From: Salipiger profundus
GTDB lineage: Bacteria > Pseudomonadota > Alphaproteobacteria > Rhodobacterales > Rhodobacteraceae
Assembly: GCF_001969385.1 (NCBI RefSeq)
Contig: NZ_CP014796.1
Coordinates: 4,047,501 to 4,111,500, forward strand
DNA: 64,000 nucleotides
Direction: 5' to 3'
Below, piece by piece: positions 52,415-63,160 of the stretch (its first letter is position 1; each line of letters begins with the position of its first letter). The translations under genes were made by a program, and so were the position numbers. Under the pieces are notes generated by a model, which did no database searches, was not told the DNA's origin, and saw only the letters and a program-made list of their open reading frames with translations.

Positions 52415-53356
52415 TCAGGCCGCGTTGCTGCGGGCGCGCCCATCCCAGAGGGCGCGAGCGGTTGTCATGGGCGCCGGCTCACCGGCGGTGGCGAGGGCAA
52501 GTGCGGCGGTGCCGAGGACGATCCGCTGCTCGAACGGCGCATCGGCCCCCTCGCGGAGCGCGGCAAGGCCGACGGCGCTTTCCGAGAGCCGTCGCGTCTC
52601 GTCGATGAGCGGCGACAGGCTCTGCTGCCAGAGCGTGCCGTCGCGCAGGCCGAAGGCATCCATCGCCTTGGCCGGGTTGCGCTCGAACTCGCCGCCGCCG
52701 CCCTTGATGACCGACAGCTGCCGCCAGCCCAGACGCGCCGCCGCATCCGCCTGCAGCAGCCGGTAGGACGGATGAAAGACGCCCTGCACGCTGGCACCGG
52801 AGCGGCCCGGGTTCAGCATCCGGCAGACGGTGTTGATGCAGGAGCGCAGGCCGAGCGTGTCGCGCAGCGAAAGCAGCGCGAACAGCGCCGGGTGGGCGGT
52901 CTCGAGCGGCAGGTAGGCGATGCCGTGGCGATCAAGCAGAGGCCGCACATCGCCGGCATGGGCGGCGACCGGGATGCCGAGATGGTCGAGCCCGCGCCGC
53001 ACCTGCCCGTCCGCGCCGTTCCAGCCATGGATGAGCACGCGACGCCCGCTCTGTGCGACCAGCTGCGCCGACAGCAGGAACCACGGCGCCCCGCGCGTGC
53101 GCCCGGCGGCATAGCTCGGCCAGTCCAGGTCGACGGGCCCCACCTCCGGCAGCGCTGCCTGCGCGGCCTCGGCGAAGCCCGCGATCTCGTCCGCCGTCTC
53201 GCCCTTCATTCGCAGCAGCATGAGCAGCGCCCCAACCGCCTCGGGCGCGGCACCGTCGAGCATCAGCGCCATGGCCTCGGCGGCCTCTTCCCGCGTGAGC
53301 GAGCGCGACCGGCCCGGACCGCGCCCGAGCGTACGGACATGGGTCGCAAGGCTCAT
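52415..53356 (-). CDS. TrpD2/YbiB-like phosphoribosyltransferase-fold protein
   Basis: 313 residues with the anthranilate phosphoribosyltransferase fold: N-terminal helices LTREEAAEAMALMLDGAAPEAVGALLMLLRMKGETADEIAGFAEAA, and a C-terminal alpha/beta domain. The TrpD glycine-rich PRPP motif is altered (VLIHGWNGADGQV). YbiB/TrpD2 proteins bind nucleic acid and lack TrpD activity. Its place inside a nitrate operon, coupled by ATGA to nasA, is a recurring but unexplained association. Annotated elsewhere as a glycosyl transferase family protein, which is not evidence for glycosyl transfer. Confidence 0.82.
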   Translation of the reverse strand: MSLATHVRTLGRGPGRSRSLTREEAAEAMALMLDGAAPEAVGALLMLLRMKGETADEIAGFAEAAQAALPEVGPVDLDWPSYAAGRTRGAPWFLLSAQLVAQSGRRVLIHGWNGADGQVRRGLDHLGIPVAAHAGDVRPLLDRHGIAYLPLETAHPALFALLSLRDTLGLRSCINTVCRMLNPGRSGASVQGVFHPSYRLLQADAAARLGWRQLSVIKGGGGEFERNPAKAMDAFGLRDGTLWQQSLSPLIDETRRLSESAVGLAALREGADAPFEQRIVLGTAALALATAGEPAPMTTARALWDGRARSNAA

Positions 53357-55983
53357 TCCGCCGCCTCGCGAAGCTGGACGCGGCTAAGAAGTGCCGCGAT
53401 CTCGGGCTGGCAGGAACCGCAATTGGTGCCGGCCTGAAGCGCCGCACCGACCGCGTCGACGGTCATCAGCCCGTCGCTCTCGATGGCGCGCAGGATGGTG
53501 TTGACGCCGACGTTGAAGCACGAGCAGAGCACCGGTCCCGGGTCGGGCATGTCGGCCGGCGGCCGGCCGGAGAGTACGTCGGGCGCCTCCTCTCCGGGCA
53601 GTCCGGCGAGGTAGTCGCGCATCACCGCCACCGGCTCGGGCGCCACGAAGAGCGCTGCCATGAGCCGCCCGTCCTGCACCAGCGCGACGCGGGCGATGCC
53701 GCGCGCGGCGTCGACGAAGGCGGTCGCCTGGGCCTCGGGCAAGCCGAACAGGCGGCGCGCCTCGGCCTCCCAGTCCTGCGGCAGCGCATCGCCCGCGAGC
53801 TCCGCGCGCCAGCCTGTCCGGGTGCGCATCCGCGCCCAGTAGGCGGCCTGCGGCTGCATCTCGGCGCAGGAGACCGCGAAGCCGAACCACGCGGCCCGGA
53901 ACGGCGCCACCGCGACCACGCTCGCCTTGCTCTCGGGCTGTCCCGAGACCGGGTCGACGACCGGCGGCACCAGCGCGTCGATCCGGGCCGAGGGCGCGGT
54001 CTCCCCGGTCCAGTGCATCGGCGCGAAGACCTGCCCGGGCTTCACCGCATCGGTGATCCGCGCCCGCAGGATCGCGCGCCCATTGGGGCTTGTGACCGTC
54101 ACGAGGTCGGCCGCCTCGATGCCCTGCGCCCGCGCGTCATCGGGGTGGATCTCGAGGAAGGGCTCGGCCAGATGCGCCGACAGGCGCGGGCTGAGGCCGG
54201 TGCGGGTCATCGTGTGCCACTGGTCCCGCACCCGGCCCGTGTTCAGCCGGAAGGGAAAGCGCGGCGCGGTCTTCGCCGCCGGGGCACGGTGGGCGACCGG
54301 CAGCAGCCGCGCCTTTCCGTCCGCGTGAAAGAAGTCACCGTCGCCGAAGAACCGCCCGCCCTGCCGCTTGGCCGCGACAGGCCAGCGCGTGGGCAGCATC
54401 GCGTCGTAGTCCGCATCGCTCAACGCCGCGAGGCCCGAGATGTCGAAGTCCCGCCCGAAGCGGCCGGCGATGCCCGAGAGCGTCGCGTATTCGCGGAAGA
54501 TCTCGGCCGGGGTCGCGTAGTCGAAGGCACGGCCATAGCCCATGCGCCGCCCGACCTCGGCAAGGATCTCCCAGTCGGGCCGTGCCTCGCCGGGCGCCGA
54601 GAGAACGGCACGCTGGCGGCTGATCGTGCGGTCCGAGTTGGTGACGGTGCCGTCCTTCTCGCCCCAGCCAGCGGCCGGCAGAAGCACGTCCGCGAGCCGC
54701 GCGGTGTCGGTTGCCCCCGTGATGTCGCTGACCACGGTGAACGCGCAGGCCCCGATCGCGTCGCGCACGGCATCCGCGTCGGGCATCGAAACCGCCGGGT
54801 TGGTGTGGATGATCCAGAGCGCCTTGATGCGCCCGTCGCCCGCGGCCCGGAACATGTCGACGGCCTTGAGGCCTGGAGCCTCGGGCATGGCCGGCGCCTG
54901 CCAGAAGTCGCGCACCGCCACGCGGTGGTCGGGGTTCTCGAGGTCGAGATGGCAGGCCAGCATGTTGGCAAGTCCGCCGACCTCGCGCCCGCCCATGGCG
55001 TTGGGCTGGCCGGTGACCGACAGCGGCCCCATCCCGGGCTTGCCGATCCGCCCCGTGGCGAGGTGGCAGTTGAGGATGGCGTTGACCTTGTCGGAGCCGC
55101 TGGAGGACTGGTTGACCCCCTGGCTGAAGACGGTGACGACCTTCTCGGTCCCCATCCAGAGGCGGCAGAACTTCTCGATCTCGGCCTCCGAAAGGCCCGT
55201 CACCCCGGCGTCATCCGCAAAGGCGGCCTTGAGCGCGGCGTCGAAGCCCTCGGTGTTGCGCAGGAACGCCTTGTCGAGCGCCCCGCCCTCGTAAAGCGCG
55301 ACGAGAAGCCGGTTGAACAGCGCGACGTCGCTGCCCGGGGCAAGCGCGAGGTGCATGTCGGCGCCGTCGCAGGTCGCGGTGCGGCGCGGGTCGATCACCA
55401 CCACCTTCGTGCCGCGCGCCTTGCGGGCTGCCAGGAGCCGCTGGTGCAGCACCGGGTGGCACCAGGCGAGGTTCGAGCCCACCAGCACCACGAGGTCGGC
55501 CTCTTCGAGGTCCTCGTAGGTGCCCGGCACGGTGTCGGTGCCGAAGGCGCGGCGATGGCCCGCCACGGTCGAGGCCATGCAGAGCCGCGAGTTCGTGTCG
55601 ATGTTGGCCGAGCCGATGAAACCCTTCATCAGCTTGTTGGCGATGTAGTAGTCCTCGGTCAGCAGCTGGCCGGAGACGTAGAAGCCGACGCTGTCGGGCC
55701 CGTGTTGCGCGATGGTCTCGCGGAAGCGGTCGGCGACCAGACCCAGCGCCTCGTCCCAGCCGGTTTCGCGGCCATGGACGCGCGGCGCGAGCAGCCGCCC
55801 CTCGAGGCCCACGGTCTCGGCCAGTGCCGAGCCCTTGGAGCAGAGCCGACCCCGGTTCGCCGGGTGCGTGGGATCGCCGCGCACCGCGAGCCCACCCTTG
55901 CCGTCGGGACGCAGCAGCACACCGCATCCCACCCCGCAGTAGGGACAGGTCGAGCAGGTTTCGGGAAAGGCGCCGCCGTCCAT
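53353..55983 (-). CDS. nasA: Assimilatory nitrate reductase catalytic subunit, BFD fusion
   Basis: Reduces nitrate to nitrite in the cytoplasm. 876 residues. N-terminal [4Fe-4S] motif (CPYCGVGC, 13-20, and RLCSKG), bis-MGD molybdopterin domains, the Mo-ligand region around WCHPVLHQ and ATGRIGKPGMGPLSVTGQPNAMGGREVGGL. A C-terminal part, about 700-876, ends in a BFD-like [2Fe-2S] domain (CSCFNVGVNTIL...GTNCGSCQPEI) as in many alphaproteobacterial NasA. Its start overlaps the nirD stop by one base, and its stop overlaps the YbiB-like start. Confidence 0.96.
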   Translation of the reverse strand: MDGGAFPETCSTCPYCGVGCGVLLRPDGKGGLAVRGDPTHPANRGRLCSKGSALAETVGLEGRLLAPRVHGRETGWDEALGLVADRFRETIAQHGPDSVGFYVSGQLLTEDYYIANKLMKGFIGSANIDTNSRLCMASTVAGHRRAFGTDTVPGTYEDLEEADLVVLVGSNLAWCHPVLHQRLLAARKARGTKVVVIDPRRTATCDGADMHLALAPGSDVALFNRLLVALYEGGALDKAFLRNTEGFDAALKAAFADDAGVTGLSEAEIEKFCRLWMGTEKVVTVFSQGVNQSSSGSDKVNAILNCHLATGRIGKPGMGPLSVTGQPNAMGGREVGGLANMLACHLDLENPDHRVAVRDFWQAPAMPEAPGLKAVDMFRAAGDGRIKALWIIHTNPAVSMPDADAVRDAIGACAFTVVSDITGATDTARLADVLLPAAGWGEKDGTVTNSDRTISRQRAVLSAPGEARPDWEILAEVGRRMGYGRAFDYATPAEIFREYATLSGIAGRFGRDFDISGLAALSDADYDAMLPTRWPVAAKRQGGRFFGDGDFFHADGKARLLPVAHRAPAAKTAPRFPFRLNTGRVRDQWHTMTRTGLSPRLSAHLAEPFLEIHPDDARAQGIEAADLVTVTSPNGRAILRARITDAVKPGQVFAPMHWTGETAPSARIDALVPPVVDPVSGQPESKASVVAVAPFRAAWFGFAVSCAEMQPQAAYWARMRTRTGWRAELAGDALPQDWEAEARRLFGLPEAQATAFVDAARGIARVALVQDGRLMAALFVAPEPVAVMRDYLAGLPGEEAPDVLSGRPPADMPDPGPVLCSCFNVGVNTILRAIESDGLMTVDAVGAALQAGTNCGSCQPEIAALLSRVQLREAAE

Positions 55984-56312
55984 CACGCGGCGCTCCGCTT
56001 GCCGACAGCCATGCCGTCGAGCAGCACCCGTCCGGCCTCGATCCGCACCGGGTAGGTGGCGATGCGGGCATCCTCGCCCAGCGCCTCGCCGGTGTTGAGG
56101 TCGAACACCCAGTTGTGCAGCGGGCAGGTCACCTTCTGCCCGTGCACGATGCCCTCGGCCAGCGGCCCGCCCTTGTGCGGGCAGCTGTTGGAGGCCGCAA
56201 ATACCTCGGCCTCGCCGGTCCGGAACAGCGCGATGCAGCCCACCGGTGTCTTGACCACGCGCGCCCCGCGCTCGGGGATGTCGGCGATGGCAGCAATGTC
56301 GATCCAGCTCAT
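55983..56312 (-). CDS. nirD: Nitrite reductase small subunit NirD (Rieske-type)
   Basis: 109 residues. A Rieske-like fold with cluster ligands CPH (SNSCPHKGGPLAEG) and CPLH (VTCPLHNWVFDLNTGEA), so the full C-H...C-H set is present here. In E. coli NirD the set is absent, so this resembles the Rieske-bearing branch. It would pass electrons to NirB. ATGA overlap with nirB. Confidence 0.94.
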   Translation of the reverse strand: MSWIDIAAIADIPERGARVVKTPVGCIALFRTGEAEVFAASNSCPHKGGPLAEGIVHGQKVTCPLHNWVFDLNTGEALGEDARIATYPVRIEAGRVLLDGMAVGKRSAA

Positions 56313-58738
56313 TCCGCGGCCTCCAGGGTGAGATCGGCAAGGGGGGCGTAGGCGCGCGGCTTGGCGGCGTGTTCGGCCCATGGGTCCTTGCGGTAAATGG
56401 ATTGGGACAGCTCGAACGCATCGACGAGCCGCTGGCGTTCGACCGGGTCCATGACCCGCTCGCGCACCCAGTCGAGACCGACCTTGCCCAGCCACTTGTA
56501 GGGTCGGTCGAGGTATTTGGCGTTCTCGCGGTAGAGCTGCACGAAGGCGACCGTCACGGCGATGGCCTCCTCCTCCGAGGCGACATCGACGAGCCGCTCG
56601 GTCTCGCGCACGTCCATGCCCGCCGCACCGCCGACACCGACCTGGTAGCCGCTGTCCACGCAGACGATGCCCACGTCCTTGCAGGTCGCCTCGGCGCAGT
56701 TACGCGGGCAGCCGCTGACCCCGAGCTTGACCTTGTGCGGCGTCCACGATCCCCAGAGCGCCTTTTCCAGCTTGATCCCGAGACCGGTGGAATCCTGCGT
56801 GCCGAAGCGGCAGTGATCGCTGCCGACGCAGGTCTTCACCGTGCGCAGCCCCTTGGAATAGGCATGCCCCGAGACCAGCCCCGCGCGGTTGAGGTCGGCC
56901 CAGATGTGCGGCAGGTCCTCGCCCCGGACGCCCAGCAGGTCGATCCGCTGGCCACCGGTGACCTTGACCGTCGGCACGTCGTATTTCTCGGCCGCGTCGG
57001 CGATGGCACGCAACTCGGCAGGGTTGGTGATCCCGCCCCACATGCGCGGCACCACGCTGAAGGTGCCGTCCTTCTGGATGTTGGCGTGCTTGCGCTCGTT
57101 GACGAACCGGCTCTGCGGGTCGTCACGGTATTCGAGCGGCCAATCCGCCAGCAGGTAGAAGTTCACCGCCGGACGGCAGACGTGGCAGCCGTTCGGCGTC
57201 TTCCAGCCCAGCTCCTGCCAGACGGCGGGCTGCGATTTCAGCTCCTGCGACTTGATGAGCCGCCGAACGTCCTCGTGCGAGAGGTCGGTGCAGCCGCAGA
57301 CGGGCTGCGCGGCGGGCATCTGGAAGGCATCGCCCAGCGTCACCTGCAGCAGCTGTTCCACCAGCCCGGTGCATGTCCCGCAGGAGGCGCTGGCCTTGGT
57401 CTTCGCCCGCACCGCGCCGAGATCGCCCGCCCCGCCGGCGATGGCGTCGACGATGGTGCCCTTGCAGATGCCGTTGCAGCCACAGATTTCCGCCTCAGGC
57501 GGCAAGGCTGCAACGGCTGACAGAGGGTCCGCTTGGGCGCCTCCCTGGTAGGCCGGGCCGAAGATCAGCGTCTCGCGCATGTCGGCGACCGGAGTGCCGT
57601 CCTTGATCAGCCCGAAGAACCACGAGCCGTCGGCGGTGTCGCCGTACATGACCGCGCCGACCAGCCGGTCGCCCTCGATCACCAGCCGCTTGTAGACCCC
57701 GCGCGACGGATCGCGGAAGACGATATCCTCGCGGCCCTCGCCCTCGGAGAAGTCGCCGGCGCTGAACAGGTCGCAGCCGGTGACCTTGAGCTTGGTCGAG
57801 AGGCTCTTCTGCACGAAGGCCGCCTCCTGACCCATGAGCGTCTGCGCCGCGACCTTGGCCTGGTCGTAGAGCGGCGCGACAAGGCCGAAGACCGCGCCCT
57901 GGTGCTCGACGCATTCGCCGACCGCCAAGACATCCTCGTCGGAGGTGATCATCTGGTCATCCACGTGGATGCCGCGCCCGACCGCAAGGCCGGCGTCCTT
58001 GGCGAGCGCCACGTTGGGGCGGATGCCCACGGCCATGACGAGCAGGTCGCAGGGCAGCGCGGTGCCGTCGTCGAGTTCGAGCGCCGTCACGCGGCCGTCT
58101 TTCCCGAGGATCTGCTTCGAGTTCGCCTGAAGGCGGACGGTGATGCCCTTTTCCTCGAGCGACTTCTTGAGCAGGTAGCCCGCGGCCTCGTCGAGCTGGC
58201 GCTCCATCAGGTGGCCCATGATGTGCACCACGGTGACCTCGGCGCCGCGTGCGGCCATGCCGGCGGCCGCCTCGAGCCCGAGAAGACCGCCGCCGATGAC
58301 CACGACGCGCTTGCCCGCGCCCATGCCCATCATGCGATGCGTGTCCTCGAGATCGCGGTAGGCGATCACCCCGTCGAGGTCATGCCCCGGGAGCGGGATC
58401 ATGAACGGCACCGAGCCGGTGCCGATCACGAGCTTGTCGTAGGAGACCGGGCCGTTCTCGCCGTGCACCACCTTCGCGTCGCGGTCGATGCCGCTGACCT
58501 TCTCGCCGAAGCGGCAGGTCACGCCGGCCGCCTCGTAGAAGGCGGCGTCATGGGTGACGATCTCTTCGTAGGTCTTCTCGCCCGAGAGAACCGGAGACAG
58601 CATGATGCGGTTGTAGTTGCCGCGCGGCTCGGCGTTGAAGAGCGTGATCTCGTAGGCATCGGGCGCGGTTTCCGCCAGGTGCTCGATCACGCGGCCGGAT
58701 GCCATGCCGGCGCCGATGATGACCAGTTTCTGTTTCAT
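56309..58738 (-). CDS. nirB: NAD(P)H-dependent nitrite reductase large subunit
   Basis: Six-electron reduction of nitrite to ammonium. 809 residues: N-terminal FAD/NAD(P) domains (VIIGAGMASGRVIEHL, VVVIGGGLLGLEAAAGM), two BFD-like [2Fe-2S] segments (CGCNGICKGTI, CGTCTG, and the CGCTDLSH region) and the C-terminal siroheme/[4Fe-4S] domain (CVGSDHCRFGTQDSTGLG, CPRNCAEATCKDVG). GGAGTGAAGGAC precedes ATG at 58738. It needs siroheme, whose precursor enzyme CobA is in the same operon. Confidence 0.96.
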   Translation of the reverse strand: MKQKLVIIGAGMASGRVIEHLAETAPDAYEITLFNAEPRGNYNRIMLSPVLSGEKTYEEIVTHDAAFYEAAGVTCRFGEKVSGIDRDAKVVHGENGPVSYDKLVIGTGSVPFMIPLPGHDLDGVIAYRDLEDTHRMMGMGAGKRVVVIGGGLLGLEAAAGMAARGAEVTVVHIMGHLMERQLDEAAGYLLKKSLEEKGITVRLQANSKQILGKDGRVTALELDDGTALPCDLLVMAVGIRPNVALAKDAGLAVGRGIHVDDQMITSDEDVLAVGECVEHQGAVFGLVAPLYDQAKVAAQTLMGQEAAFVQKSLSTKLKVTGCDLFSAGDFSEGEGREDIVFRDPSRGVYKRLVIEGDRLVGAVMYGDTADGSWFFGLIKDGTPVADMRETLIFGPAYQGGAQADPLSAVAALPPEAEICGCNGICKGTIVDAIAGGAGDLGAVRAKTKASASCGTCTGLVEQLLQVTLGDAFQMPAAQPVCGCTDLSHEDVRRLIKSQELKSQPAVWQELGWKTPNGCHVCRPAVNFYLLADWPLEYRDDPQSRFVNERKHANIQKDGTFSVVPRMWGGITNPAELRAIADAAEKYDVPTVKVTGGQRIDLLGVRGEDLPHIWADLNRAGLVSGHAYSKGLRTVKTCVGSDHCRFGTQDSTGLGIKLEKALWGSWTPHKVKLGVSGCPRNCAEATCKDVGIVCVDSGYQVGVGGAAGMDVRETERLVDVASEEEAIAVTVAFVQLYRENAKYLDRPYKWLGKVGLDWVRERVMDPVERQRLVDAFELSQSIYRKDPWAEHAAKPRAYAPLADLTLEAAE

Positions 58739-58743
58739 GTCCT

Positions 58744-60438
58744 TCACTCCGCAGCCAGGGCCTGGGGTTTCGGTTTCGGGGTTGCGCCGGCGCGGGGTCT
58801 GGCCCCGTGCTCGTATTCCTCGAGGAAATCGAGCACGTCCTGCCGGTAGGCGTAGTAATCGGGATGTTCGAGCAGCGCCTTGCGGGTGCGCGGGCGCGGC
58901 AGATCGACGTTGGTGATCTTGCCGATGGTGGCCTGCGGGCCGTTGGTCATCATCACCACGCGGTCCGCCAGCAGGATCGCCTCGTCGACGTCATGGGTGA
59001 CGCAGATCGCGGTGACCTTGGTCCGGCTCCAGACCTCCATCAGCACCTCCTGCAACTCCCAGCGGGTGAGGCTGTCGAGCATGCCGAAGGGCTCGTCCAG
59101 CAGCAGCAGCTTCGGCGACAGGGCAAAGGCCCGCGCGATGCCGACCCGCTGCTGCATGCCGTTCGACATGTCCGAGGCGGGCCGGTCCATCGCGTCGGCA
59201 AGCCCGACCCGCTCGAGGTAGTATTCCACCACGTCCTGCCGCTCTGCCCGCGAGGCACGGGGATAGACCTTGTCGACGCCGATGGCACAGTTCTCGCGGG
59301 CGCTGAGCCACGGGAACAGGTTCGGCGACTGGAACACCACGGCGCGCTCGGGGTCGGCCCCCTCGACGTGGCGGCCGTCGAGCTTGATCGCGCCCTTCGA
59401 GATGCCGTTGAGACCGGCGGCCATCGTCAGCACCGTCGACTTGCCGCAGCCGGAATGCCCGATGAGGCTGATGAATTCGCCCCGGTCGACCTTGAGGTTG
59501 AAATCCTCGACCACGGTCAGCGGCCCCTTGGGGGTCGGGTAGACCTTGTGCAGCTGGCTGAAGTCGAGGAAGCGCTCGTCGATCAGCCCCTGCTGCGCGT
59601 CCCGCACCGCCGCTGGCACGCCGTGGATCGGCGTCACGTCCGGCAACAGGCGGGCGCCCTCGACCTTGGCCTCGATACCGACGTCCATCAGGTAGCCGGT
59701 GACCTCGGCGCGCAGACGCTTGAAGGTCTCGTCGCTGTTCATCGCCATCCGGTCACGCGGACGCGGGATGGACACGCGGAACTCGGCGCCGAGCGTGCCG
59801 TCGGGGTTCAGCGCGACGATCCGGTCGGCGAGGACGATCGCCTCGTCCACGTCGTTGGTGATCAGCACGCAGGTCTTCTTGTCGGCCTCCCAGATCGCCT
59901 CGATCTCGTCGGCGAGGTTGGCCCGGGTCAGCGCGTCGAGCGCCGAGAGCGGCTCGTCGAGCAGCAGCACCTCGGGATTCATGGCGAGCGCCCGGGCGAC
60001 GTTCACCCGCTGGCGCATCCCGCCCGACAGCTCGGCCGGGCGCCGGCCCGCGGCATGGCTGAGACCCACCATGTCGACGTAATGCGCGACCTTTGCTGCG
60101 CGCTCGGCCCGGGGCAGCGACGGGAACACGGTGTCGACCGCGAGCCCCACGTTGCCCCCAACCGTCAGCCACGGCATCAGCGAGTAGCTCTGGAAGATCA
60201 CGCCGCGTTCGGGGCCAGGCCCGGTGACCGGCTTGCCCTTGAAGCTCACCTGCCCCTGCGTGGGCTGCTCGAGCCCGGCCATCAGGTTGATGAGGGTGGT
60301 CTTGCCGGTTCCGGAGAAGCCGAGGATCACGAGGAACTCGCCTTCTTCCACGTCGAGGTCGATGCGCTTCAGCACGTCGGTCGCGTGGGTGCCGGTGCCG
60401 AAGGTCTTCGAGACGTTGTCGAATGTCAGGATACCCAT
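58744..60438 (-). CDS. Tandem nitrate ABC transporter ATPase (NrtC-NrtD fusion)
   Basis: Powers nitrate uptake. 564 residues with two complete nucleotide-binding domains. NBD1: Walker [10 protein letters not shown] (40-48), LSGGMRQR (138-144), DEPLSALD; its H-loop has Asn195 (LITNDVDEA), as in NrtC. NBD2: GHSGCGKST (327-335), SNGMQQR (425-431), DEPFGMLD, and a normal THDVDEA. A linker of about 60 residues joins them (about 230-290). This corresponds to the NrtC ATPase half and NrtD joined in one chain. Five bases before, nrtB; six bases after, nirB. Confidence 0.93.
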   Translation of the reverse strand: MGILTFDNVSKTFGTGTHATDVLKRIDLDVEEGEFLVILGFSGTGKTTLINLMAGLEQPTQGQVSFKGKPVTGPGPERGVIFQSYSLMPWLTVGGNVGLAVDTVFPSLPRAERAAKVAHYVDMVGLSHAAGRRPAELSGGMRQRVNVARALAMNPEVLLLDEPLSALDALTRANLADEIEAIWEADKKTCVLITNDVDEAIVLADRIVALNPDGTLGAEFRVSIPRPRDRMAMNSDETFKRLRAEVTGYLMDVGIEAKVEGARLLPDVTPIHGVPAAVRDAQQGLIDERFLDFSQLHKVYPTPKGPLTVVEDFNLKVDRGEFISLIGHSGCGKSTVLTMAAGLNGISKGAIKLDGRHVEGADPERAVVFQSPNLFPWLSARENCAIGVDKVYPRASRAERQDVVEYYLERVGLADAMDRPASDMSNGMQQRVGIARAFALSPKLLLLDEPFGMLDSLTRWELQEVLMEVWSRTKVTAICVTHDVDEAILLADRVVMMTNGPQATIGKITNVDLPRPRTRKALLEHPDYYAYRQDVLDFLEEYEHGARPRAGATPKPKPQALAAE

Positions 60439-60443
60439 GGCGC

Positions 60444-61526
60444 TCACCGGTTGTTCGAGAAGGTGAAGAGCGATTGCAGCGCGTACATCACCCGGTCGAG
60501 GAGGAAGCCGATGATGCCGATGGTGAAGACGGCGACCATGATCTTGGCGAGCGAGGAAGAGCTGCCGTTCTGGAACTCGTCCCAGACGAACTTGCCGAGA
60601 CCGGGGTTCTGTGCCAGCATCTCGGCGGCGATGAGCACCATCCAGCCCACGCCGAGCGAGAGCCGCAGGCCGGTGAAGATCAGCGGCAGGGCGCTGGGCA
60701 GCACCAGCTTGGTAATCTTGGTCCAGGTGGTCATCTTGAGCACCTTCGAGACGTTCACCAGGTCCTTGTCGATCGACGCCACGCCCAGCGCGGTGTTGAT
60801 CAGCGTCGGCCAGAGCGAGCAGAGCGTCACGGTGATGGCCGAGATCAGGAACGACTTGGAGAACAGCCCGTCGTTGGTGGCGTAGACCGCCGAGACGATC
60901 ATGGTGACGATGGGCAGCCACGCCAGCGGCGAGACCGGCTTGAAGATCTGCACCAGCGGGTTGATCGCGGCATTGGCGGTGGGCGACAGGCCCGCCGCGA
61001 TGCCCAGCGGCACCGCCACGGCGGTGGCGACGAGGAAACCGAAGAACACCGTCTGGATCGAGGTCCAGATCTGCTGGTAGTAGCTCGGCGCCCCGGTATA
61101 GGCGATGTCCTTCACCTCGTCGGCGCGGCCGGCGTCGATGAGCTTCTGGTTGCGCGTGGCCACCATCTGCTCGAACTTCTCCTGCTTGACGGCCTTGGCC
61201 ACGGCGTCCTGGTGCAGGTTGACGGTCTCTTCCCAGACCTGCGCGGGTCCGGGCACGGCGCCGAGCGAGGTCTGCACCTTCGGCGCGAGCGTGGCCCAGA
61301 GCAGCAGGAAGGCGGCGATCGCCAGAAGCGGCACGACAAGCAGGCGCCAGATTTCCTTGACCTGCGCGCGCGGGCTGTCACCGGCGGCGGCCTTGAGGAT
61401 CGGCGTGACCCAGGCCAGTCCGAGGACGCCCAGCCACTTGTCGGCGGTGTTGATGCGGGTGAACAGACGGGCGCGGCGCGCCTCGCGCTCGGCCCCGGCA
61501 GTGAAATTCGGATCGACGGTTGTCAT
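60444..61526 (-). CDS. nrtB: Nitrate ABC transporter permease NrtB
   Basis: 360 residues, membrane subunit. N-terminal cytoplasmic lead (about 1-60), then six helices with the BPD permease loop [56 protein letters not shown] longer-than-usual periplasmic loop (about 110-170, [14 protein letters not shown]) separates helix 2 from helix 3. Confidence 0.93.
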   Translation of the reverse strand: MTTVDPNFTAGAEREARRARLFTRINTADKWLGVLGLAWVTPILKAAAGDSPRAQVKEIWRLLVVPLLAIAAFLLLWATLAPKVQTSLGAVPGPAQVWEETVNLHQDAVAKAVKQEKFEQMVATRNQKLIDAGRADEVKDIAYTGAPSYYQQIWTSIQTVFFGFLVATAVAVPLGIAAGLSPTANAAINPLVQIFKPVSPLAWLPIVTMIVSAVYATNDGLFSKSFLISAITVTLCSLWPTLINTALGVASIDKDLVNVSKVLKMTTWTKITKLVLPSALPLIFTGLRLSLGVGWMVLIAAEMLAQNPGLGKFVWDEFQNGSSSSLAKIMVAVFTIGIIGFLLDRVMYALQSLFTFSNNR

Positions 61527-61594
61527 GTTGGGTCCCTTCGCGTGTCGGATAGCGCGTGGCGGCAGGCGGCGGGCACGGCCCGCCGCGGCACGGT

Positions 61595-62962
61595 TCAGCC
61601 TTTGACGTCGGTGCCTTCGACGACCTGGTCGCCCTTCAGGCCGATCGGCAGGCTCTCGAGGTAGGCGTTGGGCGTCTTCCCGTCGTAGGGAATGCCGTCG
61701 ATGATGTCCTCGGCGGGGGTGACGGCCTTGTAGCCGTCGCTGTCCCAGGGGAAGTCCGCCTCGTTGGCGAGCCCCTCGTCCACCAGCAGGCGCGCGGCCT
61801 CGAGGTAGATGTCCGGGCGGTAGACCTTGCGCGCGGTCTCGTCGTACCAGGCGTCGGACTTCGCCTCGGCGATCTGGCCCCAGCGGCGCATCTGGGTCAG
61901 GTACCAGACCGCGTCTGAGTAGAACGGATAGGTCGCGTTGTAGCGGAAGAAGACGTTGAAGTCGGGAACCTCGCGCTTGTCGCCCTTCTCGTATTCGAAG
62001 GTGCCGGTCATCGAGTTGGCGATCACCTCGGCATCGGCGCCGACGTATTCGGGCTTGGCAAGGATCTCGACGGCTTCCATGCGGTTCGCGTTGTCGTTCT
62101 CGTCAAGCCACATGGCGGCGCGGATCAGCGCCTTGACCACCGCCTTGGTGGTGTTCGGATACTCTTCCGCGAACTCGGAGGTGATGCCGAAGACCTTCTC
62201 GGGGTTGTTCTTCCAGAGCTCGTAGTCGGTGACGACCGGCACGCCGATGCCCTTGAACACCGCCTGCTGGTTCCACGGCTCGCCCACGCAGTAGCCGTAG
62301 ATCGTGCCGGCCTCGAGCGTGGCGGGCATCTGCGGCGGCGGCGTCACCGACAGGAACACGTCGGCGCCGATCTGGCCGGTCACGTTCTCGGGGCTGTAGT
62401 AGCCCGGGTTCAGCCCGCCGGCGGCCAGCCAGTAGCGCAGTTCGTAGTTGTGGGTGGAGACCGGGAAGACCATGCCCATGTTGAAGGGCTTCCCCTCGGA
62501 GCGATACTGCTCGACCACCGGCGCGAGCGCCTCGGCCGAGATCGGGTGCTGCGGGCGGCCATCGTCCATCTTGGGGATGTGCGGCAGCATCGCCTCCCAG
62601 ACCTCGTTCGACACGGTGATGCCGTTGCCGTTCAGGTCCATCGAGAAGGGCGTCACGATATGCGCCTCGGTGCCGTAGCCGATGGTCGCCGCGAGCGGCT
62701 GGCCGGCCAGCATGTGGGCGCCGTCGAGCTGTCCGCCGATCACGCCGTCGAGCAGCACCTTCCAGTTCGCCTGCGCCTCGAGCGTCACGAACAGGCCCTC
62801 GTCGAGGAAATATCCCTGCTCGTAAGCCACGGCGAGCGGCGCCATGTCGGTGAGCTTGATGAAGCCGAAGGTCAGCTCGTCCTTTTCGAGCTCCAGCATC
62901 TCGGCGAAAGCGGGGCTCACGAGAGCGGTGGAGGCCGCGAGGCCAAGGAGAAGTTTTTTCAT
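61595..62962 (-). CDS. nrtA: Nitrate-binding periplasmic protein NrtA
   Basis: Captures nitrate for NrtB/CD. 455 residues. Signal peptide [20 protein letters not shown], then the CmpA/NrtA fold ([51 protein letters not shown]). AAGGA lies 7 bases before the ATG. First structural gene after the nas leader. Confidence 0.95.
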   Translation of the reverse strand: MKKLLLGLAASTALVSPAFAEMLELEKDELTFGFIKLTDMAPLAVAYEQGYFLDEGLFVTLEAQANWKVLLDGVIGGQLDGAHMLAGQPLAATIGYGTEAHIVTPFSMDLNGNGITVSNEVWEAMLPHIPKMDDGRPQHPISAEALAPVVEQYRSEGKPFNMGMVFPVSTHNYELRYWLAAGGLNPGYYSPENVTGQIGADVFLSVTPPPQMPATLEAGTIYGYCVGEPWNQQAVFKGIGVPVVTDYELWKNNPEKVFGITSEFAEEYPNTTKAVVKALIRAAMWLDENDNANRMEAVEILAKPEYVGADAEVIANSMTGTFEYEKGDKREVPDFNVFFRYNATYPFYSDAVWYLTQMRRWGQIAEAKSDAWYDETARKVYRPDIYLEAARLLVDEGLANEADFPWDSDGYKAVTPAEDIIDGIPYDGKTPNAYLESLPIGLKGDQVVEGTDVKG

Positions 62963-63103
62963 CGGTCGTCCTTTCAGGGCATCGGCACGCGAAGGCGCCG
63001 CGCAGAAACGCAAAAAGGCCGCATCACTGACCACCGGCGAAACCGGCAGAAAGCGAGCGACCTTGCTCAGGAGTTCCCTGTCATCGGGAGAAATTCGGGC
63101 CGA

Positions 63104-63119
63104 CCTGCGCCATTGCAGG
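63104..63119 (-). promoter_or_regulatory. ANTAR-type hairpin P2, hexaloop AATGGC
   Basis: CCTGC-AATGGC-GCAGG: a 5-bp stem and six-base loop with A at position 1 and G at position 4, the features reported for ANTAR RNA targets. Confidence 0.5.
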
Positions 63120-63160
63120 CCGACGATTCATGTATTCGCGATGCCTGTTGCGGTTTCCAG

